Counted from the stretch's first letter, positions 34,331 through 46,439 are shown. The stretch is DNA of 64,000 bases from Prochilodus magdalenae (GCA_024036415.1 JAMWET010002878.1:137501-201500); one strand, 5' to 3'. Notes: generated by a model from the letters alone, not told the origin. Numbers and translations are program-made.

Positions 34331-34929
34331 TATTCTGCATGATTTTGGTGTTTTTTTTGGGGTGGGGGGGAATTTGAAAACGCCCTATTCAAGCTGGGTC
34401 TGTTCTGCAGGAGGCCCTGTGACGTACTTTGTAATGACTTAACTGGTTGATTCATGCAGAATAAATGATCCGTGTGATTTCACATCAGGGTGAAGATCAA
34501 ACTGAAGCAAGCTCAAACTTCTCCTGAGTGTATTATGCATACTGCAGTGGTTAAGTGGAGTGAAATATGGTTCAGACGCTCTTTACAGTGAAGGTAGTGG
34601 TGATGGGAACCAGGGGTCACCATGTCTACAACACGTATATCGACATCTGACTTTTTATCAAAACCATCAGTGAACCTCCACGTGTCTTCTGAACCTTATA
34701 TAGAATGTTAAAGATGGTAAAATTGTCACAAATCTGAAAAAATACAACTGCTTTGGGCTATTCTGCCTCACTTTGCAGTGCCCTGCATGTGCTCCTCAGC
34801 CAAGACTGGATTTTAAAAACACATTATTATAACACAATGTCTAATTTCATGTAATAACCTTCTGTGAGGGAGCTCTTAGAGGTATTAAGCTCATTAGACG
34901 TCTGGTTCCTATCACGACGCATGCACTGT

Positions 34930-35345
34930 CGCAAATAAAAGACACCTTGACCAGAGAAATCATCTTAAATCTAAGTTTTTACCTGTATAGATTAATGTTG
35001 TTAGGTAAAATTCCAACTATATTAGCAGACAATGTTACTTGGTTTAGGAAATGTGCTTGAAGCAACCAGAATTATCAGGCAGAATAATTTTAAAAATTAA
35101 TAAATTTTATAATTTTTAGTTAAATTACTTTAAATAAATGAAACCATTTAGAAATAGAATAAAAAATAAATAAAGGAATAAATAAATTTAAAAATTTAAA
35201 ATAAAGGTAAAATAAATTTATAAAATAAATGTATAAATATATATAATATAATATAATATATATATATATACACACACGCACACACACATACATACATATA
35301 TATATATATATAATAATAATTAAAAAAATTAAAATAAATGTAAAA

Positions 35346-35398
<53 letters not shown>

Positions 35399-35712
35399 TA
35401 TACTTATTTATTTATTTTTATTCTTTATTTTTATTCTTTTTATTTATTATTGAAAGTTATTTAACTGAGTAAAATTATTCTGCCTGATAATTCTGGTTGC
35501 TTCAAGCACATTTGTTAAACCAAGTAACATTATCTGCTAATATAGTTGGAATTTTACCTAACAAAATTGATCTATACAGGTAAAAATTGTTTTAAAATAA
35601 GTTACATTATCTGATAATAAGCCTACATCAATCTCAACATCAGTAACATTAGATATATCGACTAGATTTAAGATCATTCCACTTGCCAAGGTGCCATTTT
35701 TGTCTCAGGGGC
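34930..35712. mobile_element. Long inverted-repeat element with AT core
   Basis: The left arm (about 34930-35100) and right arm (about 35465-35712) are inverted copies: TTACTTGGTTTAGGAAATGT and GAAGCAACCAGAATTATCAG on the left, with their complements on the right. The right arm has an extra block of about 100 bp near 35590-35660. The core is an AT/CACA microsatellite (35221-35450). A related single-sided fragment lies at about 36970-37210. Probably a MITE with long TIRs. Confidence 0.75.
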
Positions 35713-35739
35713 ACCACATGCAATAAGAAAGAGCTAGTA

Positions 35740-36130
35740 CATGTTTCAGGCACCAGGCCCACATGGCGCACTGCTATCGAGAAGGACACTGGCGTACGGA
35801 TATTTTTCCAGCCTTGGCATTTTCGATGGCTGTGCGGGAAATAGAGCTAGACAGCCCTTAACCATCGCTCATCTGGACATTAGCACCGCGGATGAATCAG
35901 AACAGCCGAAAAGGCGCCTCAGGTCGCCGTCACTGTCGCTTTACGTGGTAACCCTATCGCGGCGGCCCACGCTCTCTTCCTCCGTCGGACGCTCACCTTG
36001 TCGGGCTCATGTTTGATATCGGCGTGGATCTGATTCGCAGGCCGGAGCGTTTGTTACACACGGGCCGGTAACTTTAGCCGAAGAGACAACCGGAATCTGT
36101 CAAAGCGACTGTCTCCTCCGTACCATCCAG
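35740..36130. other. CpG-rich intronic segment
   Basis: An unusually GC- and CpG-rich block for this intron (GCGGCGGCCCACG, CCGTCGGACGC, GGCCGGAGCG). It encodes no ATP9B residues. A 91-aa plus-strand frame (35741-36016) resembles nothing I know. Possible regulatory island or alternative promoter on inference only. Confidence 0.35.
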
Positions 36131-36694
36131 GTGGAGATGACACCTGCCCAGAGCACGAGTTCAGATTTGTATTTGTCTTTCCGAAACCACTTAATGTGAT
36201 CACAGAATTAAAATTTCAGCAACTCATTGAATGATTGCTGCGCTGAACGGCCAGATAGGGTTCCCTGAGGCCATGACAGCTGAATATTCTAAGGTTGGAC
36301 GCCTGTTTCCTGCCTTTAAAAGGTAGTCGATGCGTTGGACCTTATTCCTTCTATGTGTTTTTAGATTTTAGAAGAACTGGAGTTGGTTTGTATTTGGTCT
36401 TAGCTGCCTTTTGTGTTTTTGCATGACCTGATTATGATGGGTCGTGTGCCATTTTCCTTAAAACACCCAGTCCAGCTCCAAAATTAAAGATACAGGGCCA
36501 TGTGATTTTCTATCAACATTGACAAAAACATTGTGTGACTCTCTGGGTTATTAGACTGCCCTGTCAATAGAACCTGGCAAACAGCTTACAGTGTAAATCC
36601 TCCCTCTTCCCAGGGTAATGCAATTCTACACTGCATTAAGGGTCATTTCTACAAGTTGTATACATCATTAAAGAGTTAAGACGTAAACAAAGAA

Positions 36695-36960
36695 ATCAGT
36701 CGAGGGCTGGAGGTTAGGTACCCAACCTTGTGACCTTGTGAATGATTTCCTGCACCAACAGTAATGACTGAAGTGCCCTTGAGCAGGTTACCTAACCTCC
36801 AACTGCTCCCGGGATGCCATGGATAGGGCTGCCCACCACTCCAGGCAAGTGTGCTCACTGCACCTTAGTGCGTGTGTTCACTAGTGTGTGTATGTGTGTG
36901 CGGAGGACCAATGCCTCAGTGTGCAGCACCAATAGCAAAAAATGGCTCAACAACTCCACT
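36695..36960 (+). repeat. tRNA-type SINE fragment
   Basis: Contains GCCCTTGAGCAGGTTACCTA, CCAACTGCTCCCGGGATGCC, GGATAGGGCTGCCCACCACT and AAGTGTGCTCACTGCACCTT. This sequence is typical of an abundant teleost SINE body. The tRNA head is decayed. Confidence 0.75.
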
Positions 36961-37459
36961 CAGAGAATGAATGGCCTCACCTAAATTAGAATTACAATGC
37001 AAAATATTATATATTGTGGCAAATAAAATCTTAAATCTAGTCATATTTAATCTAGTTTACATTTAAGTTTAGGATATTATATTATTTAATCTATTTCTAG
37101 ACTTTTTGTACTGAAGTGATTTAATCTAGTGAACTGTTTGCAGTGACACCACCAATTTAGCTGTTATCTGCCAACTGAACAAGTCAATTTCATTAGATAA
37201 AATTAATTCTAAAAAAATAAATAAAATAAAACGCCCAAAGCCTGGCTCATAATAACCGCACCCGAATTCTGCCAATTCACGTCACCTTGCCATGAGCATG
37301 CTGGACCCTGGACTTCACAGATCTACTGCCAGGCAGACAGCGTACAAACCGAGTGAATTTATTCAACATAGCATTATTAACAACAAACAGCCGCATGAGG
37401 GATAGGCTGAGGCTGTGACAGTGTTGTGTGGACAACTGTTGCAGGTCTAAGACACATAC

Positions 37460-37554
37460 CCCTAACGCAGGCAGCCTCTGAGTGCAAGCTACAGCGACCT
37501 TCAGTTTCCAATCTGTTTCTCCATCCAGCTGGTCTGTTCTGATAAAGCACGCTC
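37460..37554 (-). CDS. ATP9B: ATP9B exon 8, A-domain DGET motif
   Basis: Codes residues 247-278. [20 protein letters not shown] contains DGET at 257-260, the P4 version of TGES. Glu259 is the residue expected to act in dephosphorylation of the aspartyl intermediate. Acceptor tttttcag, donor GTATGT; ends in phase 0 after LPALG. Confidence 0.96.
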
Positions 37555-37559
37555 CTGAA

Positions 37560-38573
37560 AAACAGACGACAGAAACAATCTTCAGTTTAATACTCCGCCT
37601 CCTGTGTTCTCTTCAGTTCGCCAAAGATCAGTACTGACTCCAAAGTGAAAGTCAAGCCATGTGAGGCCTTCAAGTGCGGATCTATAGAAGGAGACTTGCG
37701 ATGTGACGCAAGCCTGTGTGGACTATAATCAAAATCCTGACAAGGCTAAAGAGCAGAGAATGGACAGACAAGGGCAAAGGACACGGTATATAGATCCCTT
37801 AAGGACCCGGCTATAGCCTCAGTATAACAGGCAAGTGATCAATAATCACTCTCCGTAGGCCTTTATACAATGATACAATGTCGCATAGTGGCAAAGCAAA
37901 GGTCCGGTATAATAAGCTGCATCACAGAAATAAGGAAAATCTGGTAGATGGCTTTTCAAAGCGCATTAATGATCAGTAAATGAGTACAGCCTAAAGCGGG
38001 TCAGCATATCTAGAGTAACTCATGTAGCATAAGTAGACTGGGGTTATTTTAAAGCTGTGACTCTGAACTTACTCACATCAGGACACTATCCACATGTAAG
38101 ACGGATGGAAAGCGTCCCGTTACTCTACGCTTCATTCAAGAGAGCTTACAGCGGCATCATTTAGAGAAGGTTTGTGCGTATAGTCTTAATTCAGTTACTG
38201 GCTGTACGTCAATGGCTATACCAGGAGGACCACCAGACAGACTGAATGGGATATTAGTTTGGGGGATAAATAATGCCCTAGAAATGAAAGAGGTCATAAT
38301 CACGGCATAAAATTTTATTTTATTTAGTTATTTTTATTTTTTTGATTGGGTGCCCTGCAGTTCCGTGTGCTGCAGTTCAGCCTGAACCTAGTTTCAAGTG
38401 GAACCACACCAGCCATCCTTCCACAGTGAGTCAGCTACCCTCTGGCAAGTGTGGATAAGCTGTACGGGAAAAGTTTGGGTTTCCAGTGAACTACGACGTC
38501 ACTGGATCTGAGAACAACTGACGTGCCAATAATAAACTAAGCAACTGGATTTTACTTTTGGTCGGCTTTACTG

Positions 38574-38672
<99 letters not shown>

Positions 38673-38675
38673 CAT

Positions 38676-38731
<56 letters not shown>

Positions 38732-39480
38732 CTTATGGGTTTAGGTTAAAAGAGTGCAAATGACCAAAGCAATGTGGAAACACATACACAAAACAATTCT
38801 GCACACACAGTTGCCTGCAAAATTTTGGGTTTAGGTTAAATTAAACATTATTTTAAAAAATAATTAGAAAATAATTAATTAATAATTAAAATAATTAGAA
38901 AAAAAAATATTAGAAAATAGAAATTGTGCACTAAAATGCCAAATTTGACAAATGGCTTTGGCTTTTGTAAAAGATCTGTTCAGAAAACATGTGACTGGTT
39001 CAGGTGTGTTTCAACTCTACATACTGTAAGCCTCAATTTCTATATATGGATCATATGGACTGGATAGTATATGGTACGTTTTGAAATGCAAACCGTGTTT
39101 ATGTACCAAATCGAGCTTCATTTGAAGGGCAGAGAAAATTCACTATTCCATGAAATACCATTGGATCCCACTGGATATAGAACAATGCAGGGTGGGAAAC
39201 ATCAAAGCACTATAGTATTTATAGTTTCTAAATTCTAAACCACCCCAACTAGAAAAAGAAAATATGATTACAGCATATTCCGGAGAAGTACATTTCCTGA
39301 AGCATCCGGGTTGGTACCGTCATTATAGTATCATATGTTGTTGATCATGATTAACCTGATTTTGATTTCCTAATGGCGTTCTGAGACAACAGTCACTCAC
39401 ACAAATCCACATATCGAGTGACTGAATAAACAAACAAGGATATGATAGCTCCCAACACAAGAGGTCTATAGAAGTCCTCA
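37560..39480. other. Intron 7, with one microsatellite
   Basis: Apart from the TA/CA block at 38571-38730 I see no gene or clear element. 38330-38540 and 38740-39300 are ordinary AT-rich intron. Confidence 0.5.
38571..38730 (+). repeat. (TA)n(CATATA)n(CA)n microsatellite
   Basis: About 45 TA units grade through CATATA into about 25 CA units. Confidence 0.95.
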
Positions 39481-39486
39481 ACTTAC

Positions 39487-39538
39487 CAGTCTTCTCTGAA
39501 GTTCGTAGAAAGATCATATCAGCTGGAACTCTCTGATT
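39487..39538 (-). CDS. ATP9B: ATP9B exon 7, A domain
   Basis: Codes residues 230-246 plus one base: NQRVPADMIFLRTSEKTG, the P(A/S)D(M/L)..L motif of the actuator domain. Acceptor gattttcag, donor GTAAGT. At 52 nt it is the shortest coding exon found. Exons 6 and 7 together are 111 nt, a multiple of three. Confidence 0.94.
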
Positions 39539-40126
39539 CTGAAAATCACAAGACAGCCAGCGCATTAATACAGGTACTGATATAAACACCTACAGCACAG
39601 CAGCAGTTATTCGTTATCACTATATGAGCCTTTTAAAAGCAGGCCAATGGGCATCCTAACAAATCACTGTATTGCTACCACGTGCTGTGAACATCTTGAC
39701 CAACGCCAGATGTTCTCGATGAGTGTCCTCTGGTCGTAGGTTCCATAACATAACATAAACAGCCAAACGACTCATACAGTGCTGCTTTAACACGTTACTG
39801 ATTCTTACATATCACTGGAGAAATCTGCAGCACACTCCAAACACTTTCCCGACATGTGTGCATATATGAACTTTCCAGTCTATATGTGCGGCATCACAGC
39901 ACCGTAACTTTAGTCCTACTATGGCATAGGCGGCTGCTGAATAATTGAGCAAGGTCATATGCCCCACAAGCAATTAAAGAGAAGCAGCCACCATCGGCGA
40001 GAAACATGATGCACAACAAAAAGAATGACAGGATTTCATGCGACAGATCACATGGCTTGACATTTAGCCCCTATGCTGATAGCATGAACAAAGGGCGAGG
40101 GGGAAATGGAGAAGGGTACGAAAAAC

Positions 40127-40185
40127 CTTTTCGACGATGATGAGGTCTCCAACTTGTATGTCCGAGCTCTTGACTTGGACTTTAC
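40127..40185 (-). CDS. ATP9B: ATP9B exon 6, start of A domain
   Basis: Codes residues 210-229: KVQVKSSDIQVGDLIIVEK. This is the conserved P4-ATPase actuator-domain beta strand with VGDLI. Acceptor cctcttcag is good. The donor, AAG|GTTTTT, is poor beyond GT. At 59 nt, skipping would shift the frame. Confidence 0.93.
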
Positions 40186-40334
40186 CTGAAGAGGAGAGAC
40201 ATCAGACAAGGAATCAACAACTCCGAAAAGTTTTTCCTGTTTATATTTAAGTCTAGAATTTGGTATATAGTGCTGTACAGTAATGTTTAAGAGAATATAT
40301 ATGCAATTTTGATGATCAGCTTTGTACATATTGT

Positions 40335-40416
40335 ACATTTGTGTGTATATATATATATATATATACACACACATATATACACACACACATATATACACAC
40401 ACACACACACACATTA
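40335..40416 (+). repeat. TA/CA microsatellite in intron 5
   Basis: (TA)n followed by repeated ACACACACATATATAC modules, about 150 bp upstream (genomic left side) of exon 6's acceptor. Confidence 0.9.
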
Positions 40417-40794
40417 TGACAATGTACTGGTTCGCTTGAGCTGTAGTGAAATATACTGAAGGCTATGACCTGACTGATATATCGGTTAGCCAATAAAATT
40501 GGCTGATATCAAGAGTTTCTCATTTCTTGAAATTAATAACTTATGGGATTTATTTCATCTGATAACAGGCAACTGTCTGTCAGCCATAAAAGCCCTAGTT
40601 AAAGAAGAATCACACCAACATTTCCACAAGACCACAGAGGATGGTCAGGTCTGCAGAGATTGGGTGCTCTCTACCTACCCTGGAGGACCTACACAGAGGG
40701 TCACTACAGACACAGCGCAACCTGGAAACCATCTGTTCGAACAGCTACCATCAGGCAGGCGGTGGAGAAACACTAGGCCTCGGACAAACCAGTT

Positions 40795-42600
40795 CAACAA
40801 CCACTTCTACCGGATCAGCAACAACAACTTCTACGGGATCAGCAACCACAACTTCTACCGGATCAGCAACAACAACTAATACCGGCTCAGCAACAACCAC
40901 TTCTACCGGCTCAGCAACCATAACTTCTACCGGCTCAGCAACAACAACTTCTACCGGCTCAGCAACAACAACTTCTACCGGCTCAGCAACAACAACTTCT
41001 ACCGGATCAGCAACAACAACTTCTACCGGATCAGCAACCGGATCAGCAACAACAACTTCTACCGGATCAGCAACCATAACTTCTACCGGCTCAGCAACAA
41101 CAACTTCTACCGGCTCAGCAACAACAACTTCTACCGGCTTAGCAACCATAACTTCTACCGGCTCAGCAACAACAACTTCTACCGGCTCAGCAACAACAAC
41201 TTCTACCGGATCAGCAACAACAACTTCTACCGGCTCAGCAACAACAACTTCTACCGGCTCAGCAACCATAACTTCTACCGGATCAGCAACAACAACTTCT
41301 ACCGGATCAGCAACAACAACTTCTACCGGATCAGCAACAACAACTTCTACCGGCTCAGCAACAACAACTTCTACCGGCTCAGCAACAACAACTTCTACCG
41401 GCTCAGCAACAACAACTTCTACCGGCTCAGCAACAACAACTTCTACCGGATCAGCAACCATAACCGGCTCAGCAACAACAACTTCTACCGGCTCAGCAAC
41501 AACAACTTCTACCGGCTTAGCAACCATAACTTCTACCGGCTCAGCAACAACAACTTCTACCGGATCAGCAACAACAACTTCTACCGGCTCAGCAACAACA
41601 ACTTCTACCGGCTCAGCAACAACAACTTCTACCGGCTCAGCAACAACAACTTCTACCGGCTCAGCAACAACAACTTCTACCGGCTCAGCAACAACAACTT
41701 CTACCGGATCAGCAACAACAACTAATACCGGCTCAGCAACAACAACTTCTACCGGATCAGCAACAACAACTTCTACCGGCTCAGCAACAACAACTTCTAC
41801 CGGATCAGCAACAACAACTTCTACCGGATCAGCAACAACAACTTCTACCGGATCAGCAACAACAACTTCTACCGGATCAGCAACAACAACTTCTACCGGA
41901 TCAGCAACAACAACTTCTACCGGATCAGCAACAACAACTTCTACCGGATCAGCAACCATAACTTCTACCGGCTCAGCAACAACAACTTCTACCGGCTCAG
42001 CAACAACAACTTCTACCGGCTTAGCAACCATAACTTCTACCGGCTCAGCAACAACAACTTCTACCGGCTCAGCAACAACAACTTCTACCGGATCAGCAAC
42101 AACAACTTCTACCAGCTCAGCAACCATAACTTCTACCGGATCAGCAACAACAACTTCTACCGGATCAGCAACAACAACTTCTACCGGATCAGCAACCATA
42201 ACTTCTACCGGCTCAGCAACAACAACTTCTACCGGCTCAGCAACAACAACTTCTACCGGCTTAGCAACCATAACTTCTACCGGCTCAGCAACAACAACTT
42301 CTACCGGATCAGCAACAACAACTTCTAGCGGATCAGCAACAACAACTCTACCGGCTCAGCAACAACAACTTCTACCGGCTCAGCAACAACAACTTCTACC
42401 GGATCAGCAACAACAACTTCTACCGGATCAGCAACAACAACTTCTACCGGCTCAGCAACAACAACTTCTACCGGCTCAGCAACAACAACTTCTACCGGCT
42501 CAGCAACCACAACTTCTACCGGCTCAGCAACAACAACTTCTACCGGCTCAGCAACAACAACTTCTACCGGCTCAGCAACAACAACTTCCACCGGCCCAAA
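40795..42600 (+). repeat. 24-bp VNTR, roughly 75 units
   Basis: Each unit is GG(C/A)TCAGCAACAACAA plus CTTCTACC. Variants carry GGCTTAGCAACCATAA. A block of four units around that variant recurs near 41132, 41516, 42022 and 42262, showing amplification of longer segments. Since 24 is a multiple of three and no unit has a stop in several frames, long frames stay open on both strands: TTTSTGSA octapeptides on plus (frame from 40641) and VVVAEPVE on minus. It lies in ATP9B intron 5, with no splice context to make it an exon. Confidence 0.95.
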
Positions 42601-43210
42601 AACAACTTCTACCAGATCAACAAAAACTTCTACCGGCGCAACCACATTTACCGGATCAGCAACAACTTCTACCGGCGCAGCAACAACTTCTACCGGCGCA
42701 GCAACAACTTCTACCGGCGCAGCAACAACTTCTACCGGCGCAACAACAACTTCTACCGGTGCAACAACAACTTCTACCGGATAAGCAACAACTTCTACCG
42801 GCACAACAACAACTTCTACCGGCGCAACAACAACTTCTACCGGCGCAGCAACAACAACTTCTACCGGCGCAGCAACAACTTCTACCGGCGCAACAACAAC
42901 TTCTACCGGCGCAACAACAACTTCTACCGGATAAGCAACAACTTCTACCGGCACAACAACAACTTCTACCGGCGCAACAACAACTTCTACCGGTGCAGCA
43001 ACAACAACTTCTACCGGCGCAGCAACAACAACTTCTACCGGCTCAGCAACAGCAACTTCTAGCGGCGCAGCAACAACAACTTCTACCGGTTTAGCAACAA
43101 CAACTTCTACTGTGGCAACAACAACTTCTACCGGTTTAGCAACAACAACTTCTACTGTGGCAACAACAACTTCTACTGGCGCAACAAAAACTTCTACCGG
43201 TGCAACAACA
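42600..43210 (+). repeat. Shorter-unit continuation of the VNTR (21/24 bp)
   Basis: Units shrink to mostly 21 bp (CAACAACTTCTACCGGCGCA then G), with occasional 24- and 18-bp units and a late TGTGGC variant. The dominant plus frame now reads LLPAQQQ. Confidence 0.9.
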
Positions 43211-44073
43211 ACCTCGAGAGGAACCAGGCTTGGGGGCCAACCTCCTCAGGTCGATCCCGGGTAGGGGGAGAAAGACAGAGCTAACAGGAGAAGGAACTCT
43301 ATTAGATAGTCTGATTAATCCAGGAGGGAGAAATCTCAAAGATGGAGCCGACTCATAGGTTCTCTGTTTAAGTGAGAGAGAGAGTTCATGATCAGAGCCA
43401 GACACTGGTCATTGTATAAGTTGTAGTCATGTTGGGTGATGAACTGGAGGAACCAGGGAGGGAGACCCACGGTGGAGATGATGCTTAGGTGACTCTAGCT
43501 GCTCTGTATCATCTACTGTATCATCTTAGAACTGCCCCACACAGGTATAACTAAGCCAGCCAATTAATTTCTAAGTCTTACACAATGAACAAAACATAAA
43601 CACGGCATCTGCAGCTCTCGGAGCAATTTACCTGCCTCATCTTTCTGACTAGTCATGCACCAATTTGTGACAGCAGTTTATGTCCATTCACGGTAAACGA
43701 CACCCTCTCAATGATACATTTTTGCTCGATTTGAGGGCATGCTGGTGTCAAGTGACATGTCAAACGAAACTGTAGACAGCCTACATGGTGTTCTGTCTCT
43801 TTGCTTCGCGCCTGTCCAAGCAAACCCCTGCTCCACTGAGCTGTCTGTCTGTTTGACTGAAGAGTCCAACTCTATAAACACGTCTCTCAATGACCATCCC
43901 CTTACAGGTTACACCATCAACCACAGCTGAGGCAGCGCGAGTCACTCTTAATTATGGGTAATCAATACATATGGGTCCCAGTGTACATCACTCATCGTGG
44001 CACGGACAAAAGCCCATATTCGGAAACAAAACTGAACTGGGCATGTGCTATCTGGACACATCACGGTCATCTA

Positions 44074-44600
44074 CAGTGCCGTGCAAAAGTCAGAGACCAC
44101 CTTTTCAGTTCAAACAGCCCTTATTCGTTTTACAGGAGACATTTCTGAAAATAATTTTAGATTAGATGAGATTAACTATAAGATAATCCACTTGCCCATT
44201 GAAGGAGAAAGTCAACAGAAGACCAAACTTAGGGTGTAAACAACAGTTACAAAGAACGCAGGACTCTCAGCAGCCACCTGGAAGACCTCACAGACCCACC
44301 ATCACTGCCCCCATCAGACAAACAGCACTTACAGCTTTCATCTTTGAGGGACAGAGGAACATCAAGCTCTACTTTTGCTTCAGATCTCACAACATCCACC
44401 CTTCCACTGTGAGAGCATGCCTCAGTGCTATGGAGGTCTGAAAGGAGGTGTAGCTGTTTAAAAAGCTCCTCACTAAGAAAAGGAGACAGACACATTAAAC
44501 TAAGAAGCTGCTGGTATACAATGGACTGACCACCCTAGAGTCCAGACCTCAACACCACTGAATGTGTTTGGAGAACACATCTCACCCACGACAAGAAACG
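44074..44600 (+). mobile_element. Degraded Tc1-like element
   Basis: Left end CAGTGCCGTGCAAAAGTCAG follows TA. Near 44535-44575 one frame reads SPDLNTTECVW, matching the SPDLNPIE-W box with the last catalytic acid. Most of the transposase is scrambled by frameshifts. A similar lone end (CAATACTGTGCAAAAGTCTG) lies at about 46533-46552. Confidence 0.65.
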
Positions 44601-44815
44601 GTTGCTGCACCGGCCAGCACCCTCAGGCTCCTCCACCTGTGGTGTGATAAGGAGAGATACCGCAGCTCTTTTCTCCCTACTGCTGTTAGGCTGTACAGCC
44701 AGCACCTCCCCAAGCAGAGCTCAGACACTCGCTACTGTAGTATACTATATGGACACATAGCTATCTACATATTCAATGTAACTTAATTATTGTGCAATAT
44801 TTTCTGCTGCACCTC
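44600..44815 (+). pseudogene. LINE 3' end fragment
   Basis: DKERYRSSFLPTAVRLYSQH followed by an AT-rich 3'UTR with TTGTGCAATATTTT is typical of the C-terminus and tail of a fish non-LTR element. It directly abuts the Tc1-like element and the 11-bp array. Confidence 0.65.
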
Positions 44816-45430
44816 ATCACCTGTGCATCACCTGTGCATCACCTGTGCATCACCTGTGCATCACATGTGCATCACATGTGCATCACCTGTGCATCACCTG
44901 TGCATCTCCTGTATTCCACCTGTGCATCACCTGTGCATCATCTGTGCATCACCTGTGCATCACCTGTATTCCACCTGTGTATCACATGTGCATCACCTGT
45001 GCATCTCCTGTATTCCACCTGTGCATCACCTGTGCATCACCTGTGTATCACCTGTGCATCACCTGTATTCCACCTGTGTATCACCTGTGCATCACCTGTA
45101 TTCCACCTGTGTATCACCTGTGCATCACCTGTGCATCTCCTGTATTCCACCTGTGCATCTCCTGTATTCCACCTGTGCATCACCTGTGCATCACCTGTGC
45201 ATCACCTGTATTCCACCTGTGTATCTCCTGTATTCCACCTGTGTATCGCCTGTGTATCACCTGTGTACCTATATGTGTAACTCCTGTGTATCACCTGTAT
45301 ACCACCGTATTCCACCTGTGTAACTCCTGTGTATCACCTGTGTATCTCCTGTGTAACTCCTGTGTAACTCCTGTGTACCACCTGTGTACCACCTGTGTAC
45401 CACCTGTGTACCACCTGTGTACCACCAGTA
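44816..45430 (+). repeat. 11-bp minisatellite
   Basis: Unit ACCTGTGCATC with variants (GTATC, GTATTCC, GTAACTC, GTACC). With an 11-bp unit, three units make 33 nt, so all three plus frames give the same rotating HHLCITCASPV peptide and stay open. This explains the three overlapping 160-210-aa frames. Low-complexity only. Confidence 0.95.
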
Positions 45431-46060
45431 CACATCTTATACAGACTGCCAACATCACTATAACTCATGCACTCTGACAGCCTATACCATTAGCATTTCG
45501 GTGACTGCCAGGTCATCAGTATTTATGTAGCTAGTGTAAGAGAACAGTAACTGTGAAATACCTAAACATTATTTGTACAATATCTTTCAGTGTATATATA
45601 TATTTTTTATATTTTGTATAACTTGCACTTCTTCATTCTGCTCTATATGTTTATGTGGATGATGTAAGATGCAATTTCCCCAATAAGCAACTTTTAACGT
45701 CAGTTGGAATGAAGGTAAAGATCAGACACACTAAACCGTATTATATTATTTTATTATATATTATTTTATTTATCTCATTATGTCATTATATTTAGCTGTA
45801 TTATACCGAGTTGCACATATTTAGTTGTTCCAGCTTTGTGGTGTTTGTGTCTTGTCTTTAATGACCATATAGATGGGAGATAACATACATGATCGGATGA
45901 TCTCTGACTTATGCATAGTACTATACATGTAGCAAAGCGAACTTCCAGTTCATTTAAAAGATGGTATGTTTCGTCAAATGTAACAATCTAGAACCGAGAC
46001 AACAGTCTTGGGCTGCGAATGGGCAACGCCTTATCTAGCTAGTATGAAGATCGTGCGGCA
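45430..46060. other. Intron 5 left part, likely LINE 3'UTR then unique
   Basis: 45480-45680 resembles a LINE 3'UTR interrupted by the 11-bp array. No gene before exon 5. Confidence 0.4.
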
Positions 46061-46064
46061 TCAC

Positions 46065-46173
46065 CTCTGACTGTGAGCTTGCTGTACAGCTGAGAGTTCA
46101 TCTCTTTGTCTCTCCTGTAGCGGCGAACCTCATCCACAGCCTCTCTCACCATGGTGACAGCCATCACAAAGCC
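46065..46173 (-). CDS. ATP9B: ATP9B exon 5, M2 and linker to A domain
   Basis: Codes residues 174-209 plus one base. [19 protein letters not shown] is the end of M2 and the amphipathic stalk; [18 protein letters not shown] leads into the actuator domain. Acceptor cactcag, donor GTGATG. The split Gly codon is completed by exon 6. Confidence 0.95.
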
Positions 46174-46324
46174 CTGAGTGACGGAAAGAAGAAGAACAAT
46201 GAGTGGCGGAATTAGACTCTAGGATAAGAGCTCCAACACTACAGCTCACAGCTGAACAATTCCTATTCCGCTAGTAACAGATCAGTTACAGATCAGGGAG
46301 TGAAGGATCACCGTCTGAACTCAC

Positions 46325-46438
46325 CAGTGGGGCCCAGTAGGTATACAGATAACCGATTTTCAGCGATGGCACAAACTGTGAGCAAGCCACCACCAAAAAG
46401 TACAGGTTGAGGAAAAACTTGAATTGTTGGTACAGAAC
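46325..46438 (-). CDS. ATP9B: ATP9B exon 4, membrane segment M1
   Basis: Codes residues 136-173. [20 protein letters not shown] is transmembrane helix M1 and its edge; [10 protein letters not shown] begins the M2 side. Acceptor tttattttag, donor GTGAGT; phase 0 at both ends. The intron to exon 5 is only 151 bp, the shortest in the window. Confidence 0.95.
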
Positions 46439-46439
46439 C

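Noticed and set aside
40641..43094. 817-codon open frame as a real protein gene
   Set aside because: It is entirely a 24/21-bp tandem array; the opposite strand is also open. No promoter, splice sites or non-repetitive domain.
44790..45477. Cys/His-rich zinc-finger-like frames
   Set aside because: The 11-bp minisatellite makes all three frames give a rotating 11-residue peptide; spacing is not that of a zinc finger.
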